Below, piece after piece: positions 1 through 13,227 of a stretch of DNA of 64,000 nt (the stretch's first letter is position 1; each line of letters starts with the position of its first letter). Made by a program: the position numbers and the translations under genes. The DNA is from Owenia fusiformis. Taxonomy: Eukaryota; Annelida; Polychaeta; Sabellida; Oweniidae. A model generated the notes under the pieces. It was not told the DNA's origin. It made no database searches and saw only the letters and a list, made by a program, of their open reading frames with translations. The stretch covers positions 60,593,885-60,657,884 of the forward strand of contig CAIIXF020000001.1 of assembly GCA_903813345.2 (NCBI GenBank). Reading direction: 5' to 3'.

Positions 1-3000
1 ACCTCCCTGAAACCTGAACCCCCTCCCACACATAATTCTCTATCAAAACATCAATATATAAACTAGATATGATCTCAAAACTTCTGTTGTTAAATCAGGT
101 CAGGCTGACATCATAGAAGATGGAATAATTGACATCATCGTGGGTAAAAACTGACATCGCATGTCAAATAATTAGCGTATGTTTAAGAAATAATTGAAAT
201 CATCAGGCAGTAATTCCTTATGAGAATCTATCATGGAATAATATGCTTCAATTAGAGATGACAATTCCATTTATTTAAACATTTATTAAAATGGCCAATT
301 TGGTTATGCTGCACATCTCTAAAAAGAACATGTTGTGGCACCCCCCCCCCCTATTTTCTATTACCTCAACACTTTCCTTGAGAGAAAAATAAAGCAGGGG
401 CAGATCTGGGAACCAACAAGGGGGGGGCCCAAACCTCTGGCCTGAGGAAAAAAACTTCCACGATTGCCTAGAACCAAACAATTTTGAAATTTATGACCAA
501 AAATTTATGACCAAAAAGGCCCACTTTTTGGGGCCTCAAGGCTTGTTTTGGCTCAACATTTTTTGGGTCCAATTTTTTGCCCCCCCCCCCCCCCCCCCCC
601 CCCTTCCCCCCAGATCCGCCAGTGTAAAGGGAGATCAAGTGATTTTGAAATTCTGAAAGTTCTGAATTCTGAAGCCAAACTCCAAGATCAGTTCTATTCC
701 ATGTTAGTCCTAAGGTACAAGCTTACACATTTCAATAGCTGAAAATACTTTATGATAAGCCATTGGAATCTGGCAATAACTATCGCATTATCTTCAAGTA
801 TGTAAGAGATGATATAACTGGAACAATGATTGTAGCAATGAATGGATGATCATTTCACATATTAAATAACCCAAAGTTACTAAGTAATCAATCTGCTCTA
901 CAAACAGTTCTTTCCATTCATTTCCCTCAAAATAACAGGTAGTATCTGCACTAATCATACTGAGAGCTGTGCAAGCTCCTGGTATAATTGGCACATTGAT
1001 ACTACCACGCTAATATTACCAGCTAGTAGTTTTGGACTTGTTTGCTAGTATCAATCCGTTATTCCCTCGATCCCCTCACCCCCTTCCCCTGCTAGGATAG
1101 GACTGGTTAGCATAAATTTCATTTTCTAAATATATGTTCCTGAGCCAAAAGAACAGAAGTGTTGAATTGACAGAACTCATTAGAGTCTGTATGTTGATGT
1201 AAACCAGCCTGAGGCTACAACTTACAGCTAGATTGGAGTCCTTCCAGCTAAAATATCACTCAGGACATGTTACTCCATCCCATTCCTCTAAAATTTGAAC
1301 AAACAAGTTGGTTTCTAAACAGTTCTTAGAGAAGAGTCCCTATATTATATATCTATTTCTAATTGGCTTAATGCAGATATACTCTGTTCCATTTCAAGAT
1401 CATGTACCTTAGTATGACCACCAGGAGGATGTGTTATCTTTACATAAGCTGGTTACATTGGCTGTTTCATGTGTATGGTAATACTAATGTTCTATTTGAT
1501 AACTTACATAAACCAGAACCAACCACCATGAATGCAACAGAACTCCTAGTCAATATTTCTTTTTTAAGTTTTCTAGCAAATTATTTACAGAAAAAGAGCC
1601 TGGATGCCAGTTTGGAGTTGCAAAATCAAATAAGTTACATTTAACTTCTATTGCATCAAGCCCCTCTCTTCTCCATCCCCTCCATCTATAAAACAGCACA
1701 GATGACCAGGGAGCAGGAGGGGTGTTGATGCGAGACTAGACTATTAGATCAGCCATTATATTGAAGATGTACCTGCCTAATAAGAACTTGCTTTAGAGTA
1801 TTAGCACATGCCTCCCAGACCCAGTCTGAGACAAGTAAACATTTAGAACTGGGTTTTGCCTATCACTCTGTTGAATTGTGTAGGCAGGTTTTAAAAATAT
1901 CAAATTGTTTAGACATAGTTTTTTCAAAGTGGAACACATGACCTAACGCTGAAGTCAAGTGCCTCCACAGTTATTTCCTAGCATACAGATGTATTGTGGA
2001 TATCATAAAGAACTACACATGACTCTGTTGGTTTCACTGTCACGTCTGATTCATACAATCGTTAACATTCTTCACAAACCATCATCATTGCATCCTCCAT
2101 ACAAAGTAACAATTTGTTCAAGCTCAAAATTGATTCTTTTCACTATTGAGGTGATATCTTTTTTTCATTTAGCATTTAAACCTGATTCCTTTTACTTGTT
2201 AAGTGGTGGTGATATTTAGATGACAAAATAATTTAAGAATATGACATGTCTTATTGCCATATATTATAATTCATTCATTCTGAAAGGGCCAGGTGAAACA
2301 AAATACATCAAACTAGTTCTATGATAAAAACATCCAAAAGTACTTCTTTTCCATTGCAGGATCAGAAAAGGGATATGACTCTAGAGCTCCTCATGTTCGA
2401 TCCCACAATCATTTTTGAAAATGACTTTGATTCCATTTTTGGACCTCATAATATTCTAAGAGACAAAGGAATATGAAACAAAGGGGGCTTGAAACGAGAC
2501 TAGTCCATGTATTCTTTATAACTTAAACTCAATAAGACACAAAAGACAGGAAATGAAATGAAGCATATCAGAATGATGATGGAATTGATTAGTAGTATCT
2601 CTGGCCTTAACCCCATTGGACTCAATGGTATATCTTAGATACCAGGATGTGCTCACTGAGTGTCTACCTAGGGAGCTATATTCTTGAAAACTAAATTGAT
2701 AACAATGCACAGGAACTTTAACTTGTACAAATGTACATGAATATAGTGAATGTAGCCAACAACAATTTATATTAATCTATTGAATTCAAAACATTCATGT
2801 GGATACCCTGAGGGTTACAACCTATAGAGTGATTTTTAACATAACCAAAGTCATTCACAAACTTAAATCTATAAGATTCTTTAACCAGCTGCAAGGGGGG
2901 AGAGATCAAGGCTATATTTGCCTTTTTGGTTTCGGCAACTTACATTTTGACAATCTTTTGTGGCTATACCCCTGTGTGTGTTAAAATCAGTGCAGTTTGT

Positions 3001-3969
3001 TGGCAGCTATATATAATATCTTGTTCAAATGACAAAAGGCATACATCACATTTATAACAAATGCTTAAATTCAGCTATTTGACATCGAATCATTCCTTGG
3101 TGCTAAGCAAAGAGCAATCAAGGCCACAAGGGCATAATCATGCCTAACACAACTAACTCAAATAGACAACAAAATTGGGAGTAATTTTGACAGAATGAAA
3201 GTCGGCAATCAATTTCCAGATAAATATCCGGCACAAATGACCACTTGCGAAATTCCTATTGCTCATCTCTATGATAAGATAGAACCTAGCAACCGAATGC
3301 TGTAATTATGGTCCAGTAATAAATTATGGGCTAGTCGCATCATTGTCATTTGAGCACAAGTTCTAGAATATCTAGAGTTATCATGATAAGTAAAACTTGG
3401 ATTTCTAAGGTCTGAAATTTTTTATTGAAAATAAAACTGGTAAAGGAATATGGCCAAACCAGGTCTTTCTTTTGATTTATTATATTTTCTGTCTTTGGAA
3501 TTTTAAATAACTGCAAGACAAACAGACATGATAGGCATAAGAATGGGTTAAGAACAACGTAATTGCTCATAAAATACTCACAATCTATCTCCCCCCCTAT
3601 CTGCTATTCTGGTTAATCCAGAAAAAACATTTTCCAAGCCAAACATATTTCTCGTATTTCTACGATCTCAATAGTTTGATACTTAAATCTGTCTTTACCT
3701 CAGTCAGAAGACTGTAGAGCCAAAATAGCAACTTGCTATATTAGATTCTAATAAGATGTATCCTCTCTGGAAAAACTATTCAATTTGGGTTATGATATTT
3801 TAGATATCTCTTAGATTAGTTCAGATGTTGGTATTGGCAAAATATATTTGAGTAGTGGATAAGCAATCAGATGCAGATAAGAGCTCCTTTATTACCAAAT
3901 CATAAATGATAACAAGAACACAAATGTGTACAAAATGTCCCCACCAATGGGTGATCCCACCGAATGGTT
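1..3969. other. Presumed AGAP intron 1, no gene seen
   Basis: No exon with splice sites and recognisable coding was found on either strand. It contains homopolymer C/G runs (about 340-351, 421-427, 581-603) and AT-rich sequence. Short ORFs of 60-86 codons show no family features. Confidence 0.5.
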
Positions 3970-4690
3970 ATCCTAAAAATAAGTAGAGAAGACTTTACTG
4001 ACACAATTTGAGGATGGAAAATCCAAAATGGCCACCTTAAAATTTACCCAGAATGCCCAAAAATTAGTTAGTTCTAGATTTTCATACTAAGAATCATCCT
4101 TGAAAATTTGAAATTGATCTACCAAACAGTTCACCTGAAAACGTGTAGACTTTACAGACAAGATTTTAGAAGGGAAAATCCAAAATGGCGGCCTTGACAT
4201 TTACCCAGAATGCCAAAAAACTAATCAAATTTAGATTTTCATACTAAGAATCATCCCTGAAAATTCGAAATTGATCTACTAAACAGTTCACCAAAAAACG
4301 CGTAGACAAGACTTTACAGGCAAGATTTTAAGACGGAAAATCCAAAATGGCTGCCTTGACATTTATCAAGAATGCCAAAAAACTAATCAGATCTAGATTT
4401 TCATACTAAGAATCATCCCTGAAAATTTGAAATTGATCTACCAAACAGTTCACCTGGAAATGCGTAGACAAGACTTTACAGACAAGATTTTAAGACGGAA
4501 AATCTAAAATGGCTACCTTGACATTTACCCTGAATGCCAAAAAACTAATGAGATCTAGATTTTCATACTAAGAATCATCCCTGAAAATTTGAAATTGATC
4601 TACCAAACGAATCACTTGAAAATGTATAGACAAGACTTTACAGACAAGATTTTAGGACGGAAAATCCAAAATGGCCGACAATAAAAAAGT
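3970..4690. repeat. ~160-bp tandem array (four to five units)
   Basis: The phrase GATTTTCATACTAAGAATCA recurs at 4077, 4234, 4396 and 4558, a period of 157-162 bp. Units also share 'ccaaaatgg', 'tttaccca' and 'aaattgatct'. A degenerate single unit lies at 31190-31290. The array is followed at 5155-5245 by a GACGGACGGATGGACGG run and a 'gtggccccacactatgtggtggggaca' type palindromic tail (see next entry). Confidence 0.85.
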
Positions 4691-4859
4691 GATTATGAGT
4701 TTTTGCTGATTTCCTTTTACAAAATTGTCACATATAACCGCTGTTAACAATAACATAGGCTTTTACAACAAAGTACACCTGAAATTATTTATAAAGCTAC
4801 TAAATAGTTGAAGTATGAAAACTCAAAAAACACCATTCAATATGATACAAAGTATTATC

Positions 4860-5250
4860 GCGCGCTAACTTTTCTTAAGACATTCAAAATGGCTGACATG
4901 ACTGAGCTAACAGGTCCAAAACCTAATCAGATCTAGAATGAAGTGAGCTGAACAAGATCTTAAAGTTTTAAAAGCAACTGTGAAGCCGTTTTTCTTAAAG
5001 TTTGCAGACATGGATTTTAGCATTTGACTTCAAAATGGCCGACAGGAAGTAGGTATCGACTTTAATTTTTTTCATCCACATCTGTAAGCACTTATAAGTT
5101 ATCCCTGAAAATTTGAAGGTGATATCTGTAGCGGTTTTGGAGAAAACTGCCGGATGTACGGACGGACGGATGGACGGACAGACAGACAAACAGACGGACG
5201 CGCCTAGGCCGACAATGTGGCCCCACACTATGTGGTGGGGACATAAAAAC
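4860..5250. repeat. Repeat tail with GACGGA run and GTGGGG palindrome
   Basis: After 'aaaatggccgacaggaagt' phrasing comes a GACGGACGGATGGACGGAC simple repeat (about 5159-5200) and the palindromic GTGGCCCCACAC ... TGTGGTGGGG at 5216-5240. The same style of repeat (protein-like phrases, then GACGGA run) appears at 57240-58040. These are dispersed non-coding repeats; the ORFs on both strands here are chance. Confidence 0.7.
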
Positions 5251-6573
5251 CAACATAGAATTAAAGAAAATATTTATGAATTGAAGGCAGTTTTGTGTTG
5301 AGTCAGTGAATCCTTTAGTCATATAGACAGATGCAATTTGTAAAATAACATCAATTTCTAGTTGTACTACTGTTCATTGACCCCCTCGTTACTTCATTCT
5401 CTTGTGCCTTTTTGTACAATATCATCAGGCCACAGTGACCTAGTAAACATTTCAATGAAAGCTTTAAACAAACAGTGACATTGTTGTTAAAAGTACAGAA
5501 TGTAAAGCTTACTTCTATTCTCATCACACCCTTTTTCAACTTCGATGACAGAAGGCAAGGCATTATACTATTGCGATGCAATTTGCCATCAATATTTTCA
5601 AAGAACTCTCAAGAATTCCAATAAGTAGTTTATTCTACGTATTCTTTCCTATTTACTTACTAATACAGACATACTTAAATAAATAAATGATCACGTGCGA
5701 AAATTAAAAATTATACAATCCAGTCCTTTACTCAAGAGAGAACAAACTATTACAAGCGAAAGACCACAAAGCAATTCAAATTTTTCCTGTCATATCCAGG
5801 TTAAATAGTCCACAATAAATCTTCACACAACAGCTGACATGCTTCTTAATAGAACAGTTGCTTTATGGTTGCTATAGAAACCAGATTGGGAAGAATTTGT
5901 AAATGGTCAATAAAATCTATCAAACTTGAAAATCAAATTAAGCAAGTAAGCTTCGTTTACAATAACATAGCAGTTTGTACTTGGTCTGTGTATTGTTTTC
6001 ACCATGGTCTTTCAAGAGAAGAGCCTGTTTTCAGCAATGTTGGTGTTTTATTTAGGTCAATTTCCATAATTTTAATAAACACTAACAACCTAAATAATCA
6101 TTGCTTCATGGTTCTCAAAGGCCATACATATTGTGTGCTCCAAAGCCTTTGGCTAGAACATTACCCTCTGTACTTAACAATAACAATATTTTTTAATATG
6201 GAATCCCAGGTATGGAATAATAATAGCTGAAACAAATATAGTTCTGAACATTCTGATACTCATCACATCTTTCTTTTAACACTATCAATGAAAGGAAACT
6301 GATATAACCAGTTGAAGGATATGATCCCTCTGAATTTTCAATTGCTTTATTGAGTTTGATGGTTTATCTGAAATTTAAGAGTAGGACAATGCAGATCACT
6401 GTGGAAGGGTATTTAATTATTGCACCACAACAATGGAAAATGGATTTTAATATTACAGTTTATTGTTACATGCATTAATACATGTGAATCAATACAAGAA
6501 GCATATTGATACATGTTGTTAATTATGGTAATTTAAGAGAAATTAGGATATTGCTTCATACGAATCATGCATC
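5251..6573. other. Presumed AGAP intron 1, no gene seen
   Basis: AT-rich sequence. The 121-codon ORF at 5865-6230 has no recognisable motif or coding-like composition and is left out. Confidence 0.45.
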
Positions 6574-6879
6574 TACAGGGTGATCCAGAAGTAACGTCAA
6601 AGATGTTGTAATTTCAAAAGTATTTATCAGATCTTCATGAAATTTGGTATACATGTACCAACAACATTTCTGAGTTACCATCTCAAAGATTGGAATTCAA
6701 TCATTTCATTGGTTGAAATTATGGTTGCTATAGTAACCCGATATCGCGTAACCCGGGGCAAATTACTTAACGTGTAATGCGTAATCTCAAAATATCAACA
6801 AGATCTGAAATTGTTATATCCTCAACATTTTATTTCACAACAATATAAATCATACTATTGCACAGTTACTAATAATAGT

Positions 6880-8169
6880 TCATTCTACATAATTGCCACC
6901 ATTTGCAACACATTTCTCATGTCTGGATACCCATTCCTTGAACACAGAATTAAATCCATTAGAACTCATTCCTTGTAGGGCTAGTACTACGGCATTTTTC
7001 AATTCCTCACAGGATTGAAAATTATTTCCACTAAGGTTTCCTTTTAGTTCCCCATACAAATAAAAGTCACTGGGGGCAAGATCAGGTGAATAAGGGGCAT
7101 GTTCAAGTTGTTGAAATCCAAGTGTTTGGACTGTGTTGCTGGTCAGGATTGCAGTGTGCGTAGGGGCATTGTCCCAATGCAAGATAAACTGCTGCAGATG
7201 TCCGGGACGCTTTTTCCTCAGGGAACGTTGAAGATCACGCTTCAGAACCTGAAAAACAAATGTTTAATGGTTGTTAAACCAGTTGTTTCATTGATTGGAT
7301 TTGGATTTGAATCATGGCCATGGAGTTATAATTATATTGACAGTGAACAACATTTAAATACTTTAATTTAAAAATAAAATTCACAGTATGATGTATTATT
7401 AGAACAAATGATATCTTACCTTTGCAATGTAAACGGCATTAATTCTCTGGCCAATGGGAACAAAATGGGTTAACACCATTCCTCTAATGTCAAAGAATGT
7501 CACAACCATTTGTTTCTTTTGTGGAATTCCTGGTACTATTTTAGGCTTGGTTGGTGTTGGGGAGTTGTCATGTTTCCACGATGAACTTTGTTGCCTGGTC
7601 TCTGGGATGTAGAATGATAGCAATGATTCGTCACTCGTAATGATCTTGTTAAGAAAGTCATCTCCATCTCTCCGATATTTTGCAAGAAAGTCCCTTGAAG
7701 CCTTAACACGCCGGTCTTTCTGCTCCTGTGTCAAGTCATGCGGCACCCATTTAGCAGACACCTTCTTTAACAGACAGTTCTTTGTCAGTATCCGTTGCAC
7801 AGTCCCATAGCTCAGATCGTGTTTTTCAGCCAATTCTCTGATAGAAATTTGCCTATTGTCCATAACATCAGCTTCAATTGCTTTGATGGTTTGATCATCG
7901 AATGATGACACTGGCCTGCCTCCTCGCTGCTTGTCTACCACTTCATCATATCCACTGGAATACTTGTTAAACCACCTGTAAATGTTTCTCTCAGCAATGG
8001 CAGCTTTACCATATGCCTTCTTTATCTGTCTTATAGTCTCTTTTACACCTTTCCCCAACTTTACACAGAACTTAATGTTTGTTCTTTGCTCTATTCTACT
8101 CTGACTTGGCGCCATCTTGAATTGATGATTTGCGATCACCGAATGGATTCTGTCTTTTAGTGACGTCAC
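6880..8169 (-). CDS. Mariner-family transposase, intact, one intron
   Basis: This transposase cuts and pastes the surrounding element. Exon 1 is 8169-7420 (250 codons) and exon 2 is 7248-6880, joined in phase 0 across a 171-bp GTAAGA...CAG intron (INAVYIAK|VLKRDLQ), giving 372 residues with no stop or frameshift. The N-terminus has two helix-turn-helix units (TIRQIKKAYG...NIYRWF and SIRELAEKHDLSYGTVQRIL), then the mariner WVPHDL motif. The catalytic residues are D in ITSDES, D in HWDNAPTH and D in LAPSDFYLYG, with 34 residues between the last two, which is the D34D spacing of mariner. An intron in a mariner transposase is unusual; an alternative is that the intron is a small insertion that resembles one. 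Confidence 0.9.
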
Positions 8170-8333
8170 AATTAGGTCACCCAGCTTTAGATGCTTGATT
8201 TTGAGAGATTATCTTCTATATTTCGTGCTTTATTGATTTATTTTTCTGAAAACGTTCTATTTGACTAGATCAACATTCATGCTAAGCACATACCAAGTCT
8301 AAGGTCTTACTGACATGATTTAGATAGCGGTTT

Positions 8334-8368
8334 AGCGCCCCCCGATTTTGACAAAAACGGGGGGCGCT
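8334..8368. repeat. GC-rich hairpin in the mariner leader
   Basis: AGCGCCCCCCG at 8334-8344 is perfectly complementary to CGGGGGGCGCT at 8358-8368, with a 13-nt loop. It lies 165 bp upstream of the transposase start within the element and could be a regulatory structure; no function is shown. Confidence 0.6.
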
Positions 8369-9061
8369 TATAGGCATCGATGTTTAGTATGAATTTCACC
8401 CAAACTTCGCATATAAATAGACATACTCATGATCTAGTCAAATAGGCATACCTGGTAAATATCCGACCCATGGTTTTTATATAAGAAACGACAATATTTT
8501 TAGCTCAAAACTGCCACGTGTCCGCCATTTCGTGATTCCATCATGTCTAATATCATTTCTATATGACGTCATACCAATAAGACGAAATACGTGACAACAG
8601 TATCCATAAACAAAATTCCTGAATTCTGATCGCAAAAGGTCAATTGGGTGGGTTAGTGTCCTTGGTCATGTTAGTATTTGTCATGGATGATGGAAGCAAT
8701 TCAAAGAAATTGAAAGCTTTTTATGAATGCCTATTGTGACATCACAACTATTACATATTTGTTACCATGGCAACAAATATAAAAATCATAGAAAACAAAC
8801 AATGAACATTTTCAAATGTTACTGACTTTTTAAATTAGAGAAATTCACAAAAACGTTATGGTTTCTCTTCAATTTGCCCCGGGTTACGCGATATCAGGTT
8901 ACTATAGCAACCATAATTTCAACCAATGAGATGATTGAATTCCAATCTTTGAGATGGTAACTCAGAAATGTTGTGGGTACATGTATACCAAATTTCATGA
9001 AGATCTGATGAATACTTTTGAAATTACAATGTCTTTGACGTTACTTCTGGATCACCCTGTA

Positions 9062-12000
9062 GTGATGTATTTATGGTATATCAAAATATTATGATATAAA
9101 AGTAATATGACTTTGTTGTTTGAAAACAAAACATCAAGTGAAAACTGAGTGTTCACCCTATTTTGGGACCTATTCTATTTATAAATGTCAACACATGTTT
9201 GGAATTCAAGAGAATATGAAGTTGTTTGCCTTTTGTAATTTTTCTGGAGGGTCCTGAGTAAAATGATTCCATCCCCTCACAAGGACCATTTTAACACAGG
9301 AAGTTAAATTTCTAACAAATTTAATCTTTAAATAATCTTTGGCAACTAACCATTATATAAATGAAGAAGTAATACCATGAAATTATCTGTCAAATTTCCA
9401 ACAATTTTTACATAAAATGATTGTTGATGGAATGTGATACTTTTAATCAACTAAACCATATGGAAGTATGTATTCAAGATATAAAAAGTAAAACCAGTAT
9501 TTGAAGTATGCAAGGTCAGTGGGGCTAAGAACTATTTATGTACAACAAGCCTTATATCAATTGAGCCCTATAATTGTAGTATTGACATTTTGGCAATAAT
9601 ATTACAAACAGTCAATTGCACTACTTTTCAAAACTGGATGGAACGTCCTTTCGTTACTGAATTAAACCCAAATGCAATTATAATTTCGAACCAAAACATT
9701 GCAAATAATAAACTTTTGATAATTTGATAAAAACCTGGCAAACCTCCCCTGGCCTCTCTCCCCCAGTCTACTAGTGCAGCGCAGTGATTATATGGTACAC
9801 TTAGCTCATCAAGGCTTATCATTGCATTGGAGTTAGAGTTTATCATTCTAAGTGGTACATTTGATCTGACCCCAGTTGCCATTGGAGCAATCTGGAGCAG
9901 TTATCTGCTATAAAGTACATAAAAGTGAATGTAATAACACTTGCAAAGATACTGGCAAATTGAAATCAACCTAAATCTTTTTATTACTCAATCTCGGAAA
10001 GCAAGAAAATTTCAAAGAGAAGAGCATATGTTCTGAAACATTTTCATACCATTTGTGTCTATAATAGCAAAATGCACCGAATTAAAAAAGTTCTGAGAAA
10101 AATGGTTTCCATGAACTTTTCTCAAAATCACATTATTTCTAAAACAGTAGAAATCGCAGTTAAGAATTCGAAAACTACCTTCATGTTTTTCAAGTTATTT
10201 TACAAACATCAAAATTTATTTAATATCTCTGTGTCTTCCCAAAAAAGTGGTGTTACCAATGGGTAGGTCGACAGTTCCTTCCTAAATCCACACTGTTACC
10301 AAAATGTTGACTCACATCTACTAATTACCCTTTGGTACATAAACAAAGCCCTAGAGTACAACTCTAGGCTGTAAATGCATCAACAAGGCCTAGACTCTGA
10401 CCACAACCCCAATAGATCAGTCACTTTCATAAACATTCCAAATAAACATGAGATGCCTTCATATTAGCCTCGCAAGCTCTATCACATTACTATACAACCC
10501 CAGCTATGCTAGTATCTCACATAGTTTTCATTAACCCTTCAAGTTGAGCTGGTAATTTTATGGATATTGCATTATATAATCACAGTAGAACCAGTCTAAT
10601 CCCAATGCCTCTAGAACTGACAGATAAGATAAGAAAGGTGTTCAAATATATAGGTTTCACTGTAAATACTCTCTCTGATATAAGTCCAAGTGATCAATCA
10701 GAGCAACCTTCAAACAACTCTCTGGGCTATGATTCTACAGTCAGGTGATCAACCAATCAGATGGAACTACAGATCAGCGTTGATATTCCTACATCGTAGA
10801 TCAAGGAAATAGAAATGTGTTTGAGGGATGTATGTTTAGATGGGATTAGCAAGTTGGAAAAGTGTATCAGTTTTATGAAGAGCATGAGAGGAACCTGATT
10901 TTGCAAAGGGTAATACAATATACAAAGAACATGAATCTTACAACACAATACTCTTTTGATAATAATTCAAGTACCCATTAAGATTATAAAAGAGAAAAAA
11001 TAAACAACATAAACACTGTGCTTAAACTTTGTACACATTACCTATATCAAAAGAAAACTGAGCAAATATGATTGTATGTACACTTGCAATGCCGAACTTT
11101 ATATCTAGATGAAAGAGAGAGCATGTGGAAAATACAGTGATCTCACTGATGATGTAGTAAAAGAGCATTGTGACCGAAGAAGAACACACTTCATTCAAGT
11201 ACTGTATCAGTAGTATCTGTATGCAATACAAGTTCACGTGGTATACAGAAAGGTTCATTCGTATTAAAGAACCTCCCCATATCCTTTATGAAATACACAA
11301 CTTGGAAATATATATTGACAGCTCCTCAGAAAAAAACTCATTTGGTATACTGTACAGAAAATCTGTTTTTTCAATCTCAATATTCTTATCAGCATTCTCA
11401 ATCTACAAATTTTTAATCAACTTTTACAAGCTTTTGCACATCAGTCTGACATAGCTGACCTTTATCAAAAAACAATCTATGTTTTTGATAGCCAGAAGTT
11501 ATAATGAAATTGAGACTTATTTGACCCTTACATAAGATCTATTTATGGCAAATTATTTTACAGTTTGCAGTTTATTCAAATAAGTACCAGTGCTCTCCCC
11601 ACACCAGAATCTCTGAGACACAGCACCTCAATGTATTTTATGAAACCAAAATGCTCCTCAATGTAGTTAGATGTTGCACAAGAAAATACAAAACTGTAAA
11701 ATGCTGAACAAAAAATTACAAAATCATAAATTGTTACACTAAAAAAATCCTCCACATATTAGGGAGAGCACTGAGTAAAAAATCTGCTTGAAATCCAGCA
11801 ACTTTTCCATTACATTTTAAGCAACTCTGATATTATCTACAGTGTATGACCCAAAAATTTATGATCAAATTATATTTGTATATTTCTGACATAATAGCGC
11901 ACAATGCCTCTGAAGCAGATTATTCACTATTATGATAATCTATATTGATCTGAGTTTTGTCCGTTGCACTCATTCAAGGTCAACAACACTTACCCACAAT

Positions 12001-13227
12001 TCACAGATTTATTGGATTAATATTTACTGTTATGGCTGCGACCTACTTGTAACAATAAAATAATCAGCTTAAAATAAAATAATCAGCTTAAATTTTCAAA
12101 TTGTGACTTCTCCTTCATGCAAAGCTGCCAAATCTTTCAGAGCAAATTTTGAAAGAAAGGTTATAAGTAACGAATGGTCTATCAGATCTTTGGCAATCAA
12201 ACTTTTCTTATCTTTAGGAATCCTAATTAGAATTTATTCTTCAAAAAAGTTATGTTATTCTTTCTTATCACATTACATGCTTCATTTTGAACTCTGAGTC
12301 AATGAAATAGTGATATACTGTTCAATACATTTGTTCACTTTTTATAACTACATATACATGTACTTTGTACACAAGTACAAATGAGTCAAAAATGTCAAAG
12401 TGACCAAGCTGGCAAGTTTACAAGGCGTGTAATATGTTTCAAATATAAAGATGTATTTAGTGCAATCAAATACAATGTACCTTTTGAAAGAACATTCAGT
12501 TTAACATTTGTGGTTGATTCCTACATCCTAATGATATGATAGGTGTATAATACAGACATTCGTGGAGGAACAAATGTGACTTCGAAAAATGCATCAACAC
12601 TGAAAATCTCACATTTGCTATTTGTGATAGTTTTAAAATGTCAGATTTGAAATTGTAAGGTGTAAGACGTCTGGTGAGGTAAATGTTGATGCCATTTCAT
12701 CTTGAAGTAACTTTGACACCTTGTTGTTTATGTGGCTTTAATTTCCAATCGAGGATAAATATCTTACAAGATTTTGATTACTACCGATATCAAACATAGA
12801 GCGAGAGTTTTAAATAAGTAAGTGTCGGATAAGTAAGATACCCCATTTCTTGTGTCAAAGCTACCTCAGCCCAGGGCCTCTATTATTGAATGTAAAACTG
12901 TATAGGTAAATGTAGACTGGCACAGTACAAAGCCAATGTATCAATAATGGAATATGAATGTGTTCACCAGTCGTATATATGTGTGTAATATGAAGTCCTG
13001 TTTTGTTCAGGATCAATGCTAATGTTCAAAGGTAAGCTTCAGAGATCAAAGAGTTTGGTCATAATGAATCACTGAAGTGAATGAAAATAAAGCTATTTCC
13101 TGGGCCTTTTCCAAAATGGGTGACCTTTCTAAAGAGTGTATTCAAACTGAAAGGAATCGCTGAAATATCTGATTCTTTGTCTGCTTGAAGATGAATGAAT
13201 GTAGAATAAGTAAGATATACTACATAC
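9062..13227. other. Presumed AGAP intron 1, no gene seen
   Basis: AT-rich sequence with one short pogo-like MITE (10583-10662), a direct duplication of about 22 bp at 12054-12094 (aataatcagcttaaa repeated), and a small hairpin near 10350-10371 (CCTAGAGT/ACTCTAGG). No exon recognised. Confidence 0.45.
10583..10662. mobile_element. 80-bp pogo/Tigger-like MITE
   Basis: It starts CAGTAGAACCAGTCTAATCC and ends with the inverted form (GGTGTTC ... AGGTTTCACTG) followed by TA. The same terminal sequence (CAGTAAAACCTGT) occurs at 49365, 61665 and 63101. Confidence 0.6.

Larger units (their letters stand above)
6576..9059 (-). mobile_element. Complete mariner-type transposon with 189-bp inverted repeats
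   Basis: The element is bounded by nearly identical inverted repeats of about 189 bp, 6576-6764 and 8871-9059, beginning CAGGGTGATCCAGAAGTAAC. TA dinucleotides flank both ends (6574-6575 and 9060-9061), the Tc1/mariner target duplication. It is larger than the usual 1.3 kb because of the long repeats, a 700-bp leader (8170-8870) and an intron in the transposase. The few TIR mismatches suggest a relatively recent insertion. It sits in the presumed AGAP intron 1. Confidence 0.93.

Noticed and set aside
581-603. Long C homopolymers (also 36750-36776) and G runs (29836, 49969) as regulatory G-quadruplex sites
   Set aside because: They are uninterrupted homopolymers in repeat-rich introns or spacers with no link to a gene start; most likely simple sequence.
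5092-5322. Overlapping ORFs rich in DGQTDK or VCLSVHPSV phrases
   Set aside because: They translate the GACGGA simple repeat on either strand.
5865-6230. 121-codon plus-strand ORF
   Set aside because: No signal peptide, motif, repeat or splice context; composition like surrounding AT-rich DNA.
9628-9882. 84-codon minus-strand ORF with a hydrophilic first half, possible AGAP exon
   Set aside because: An acceptor-like CCAG precedes it, but the donor (CCAGGTTTTT) is poor and it does not match any AGAP segment I know.
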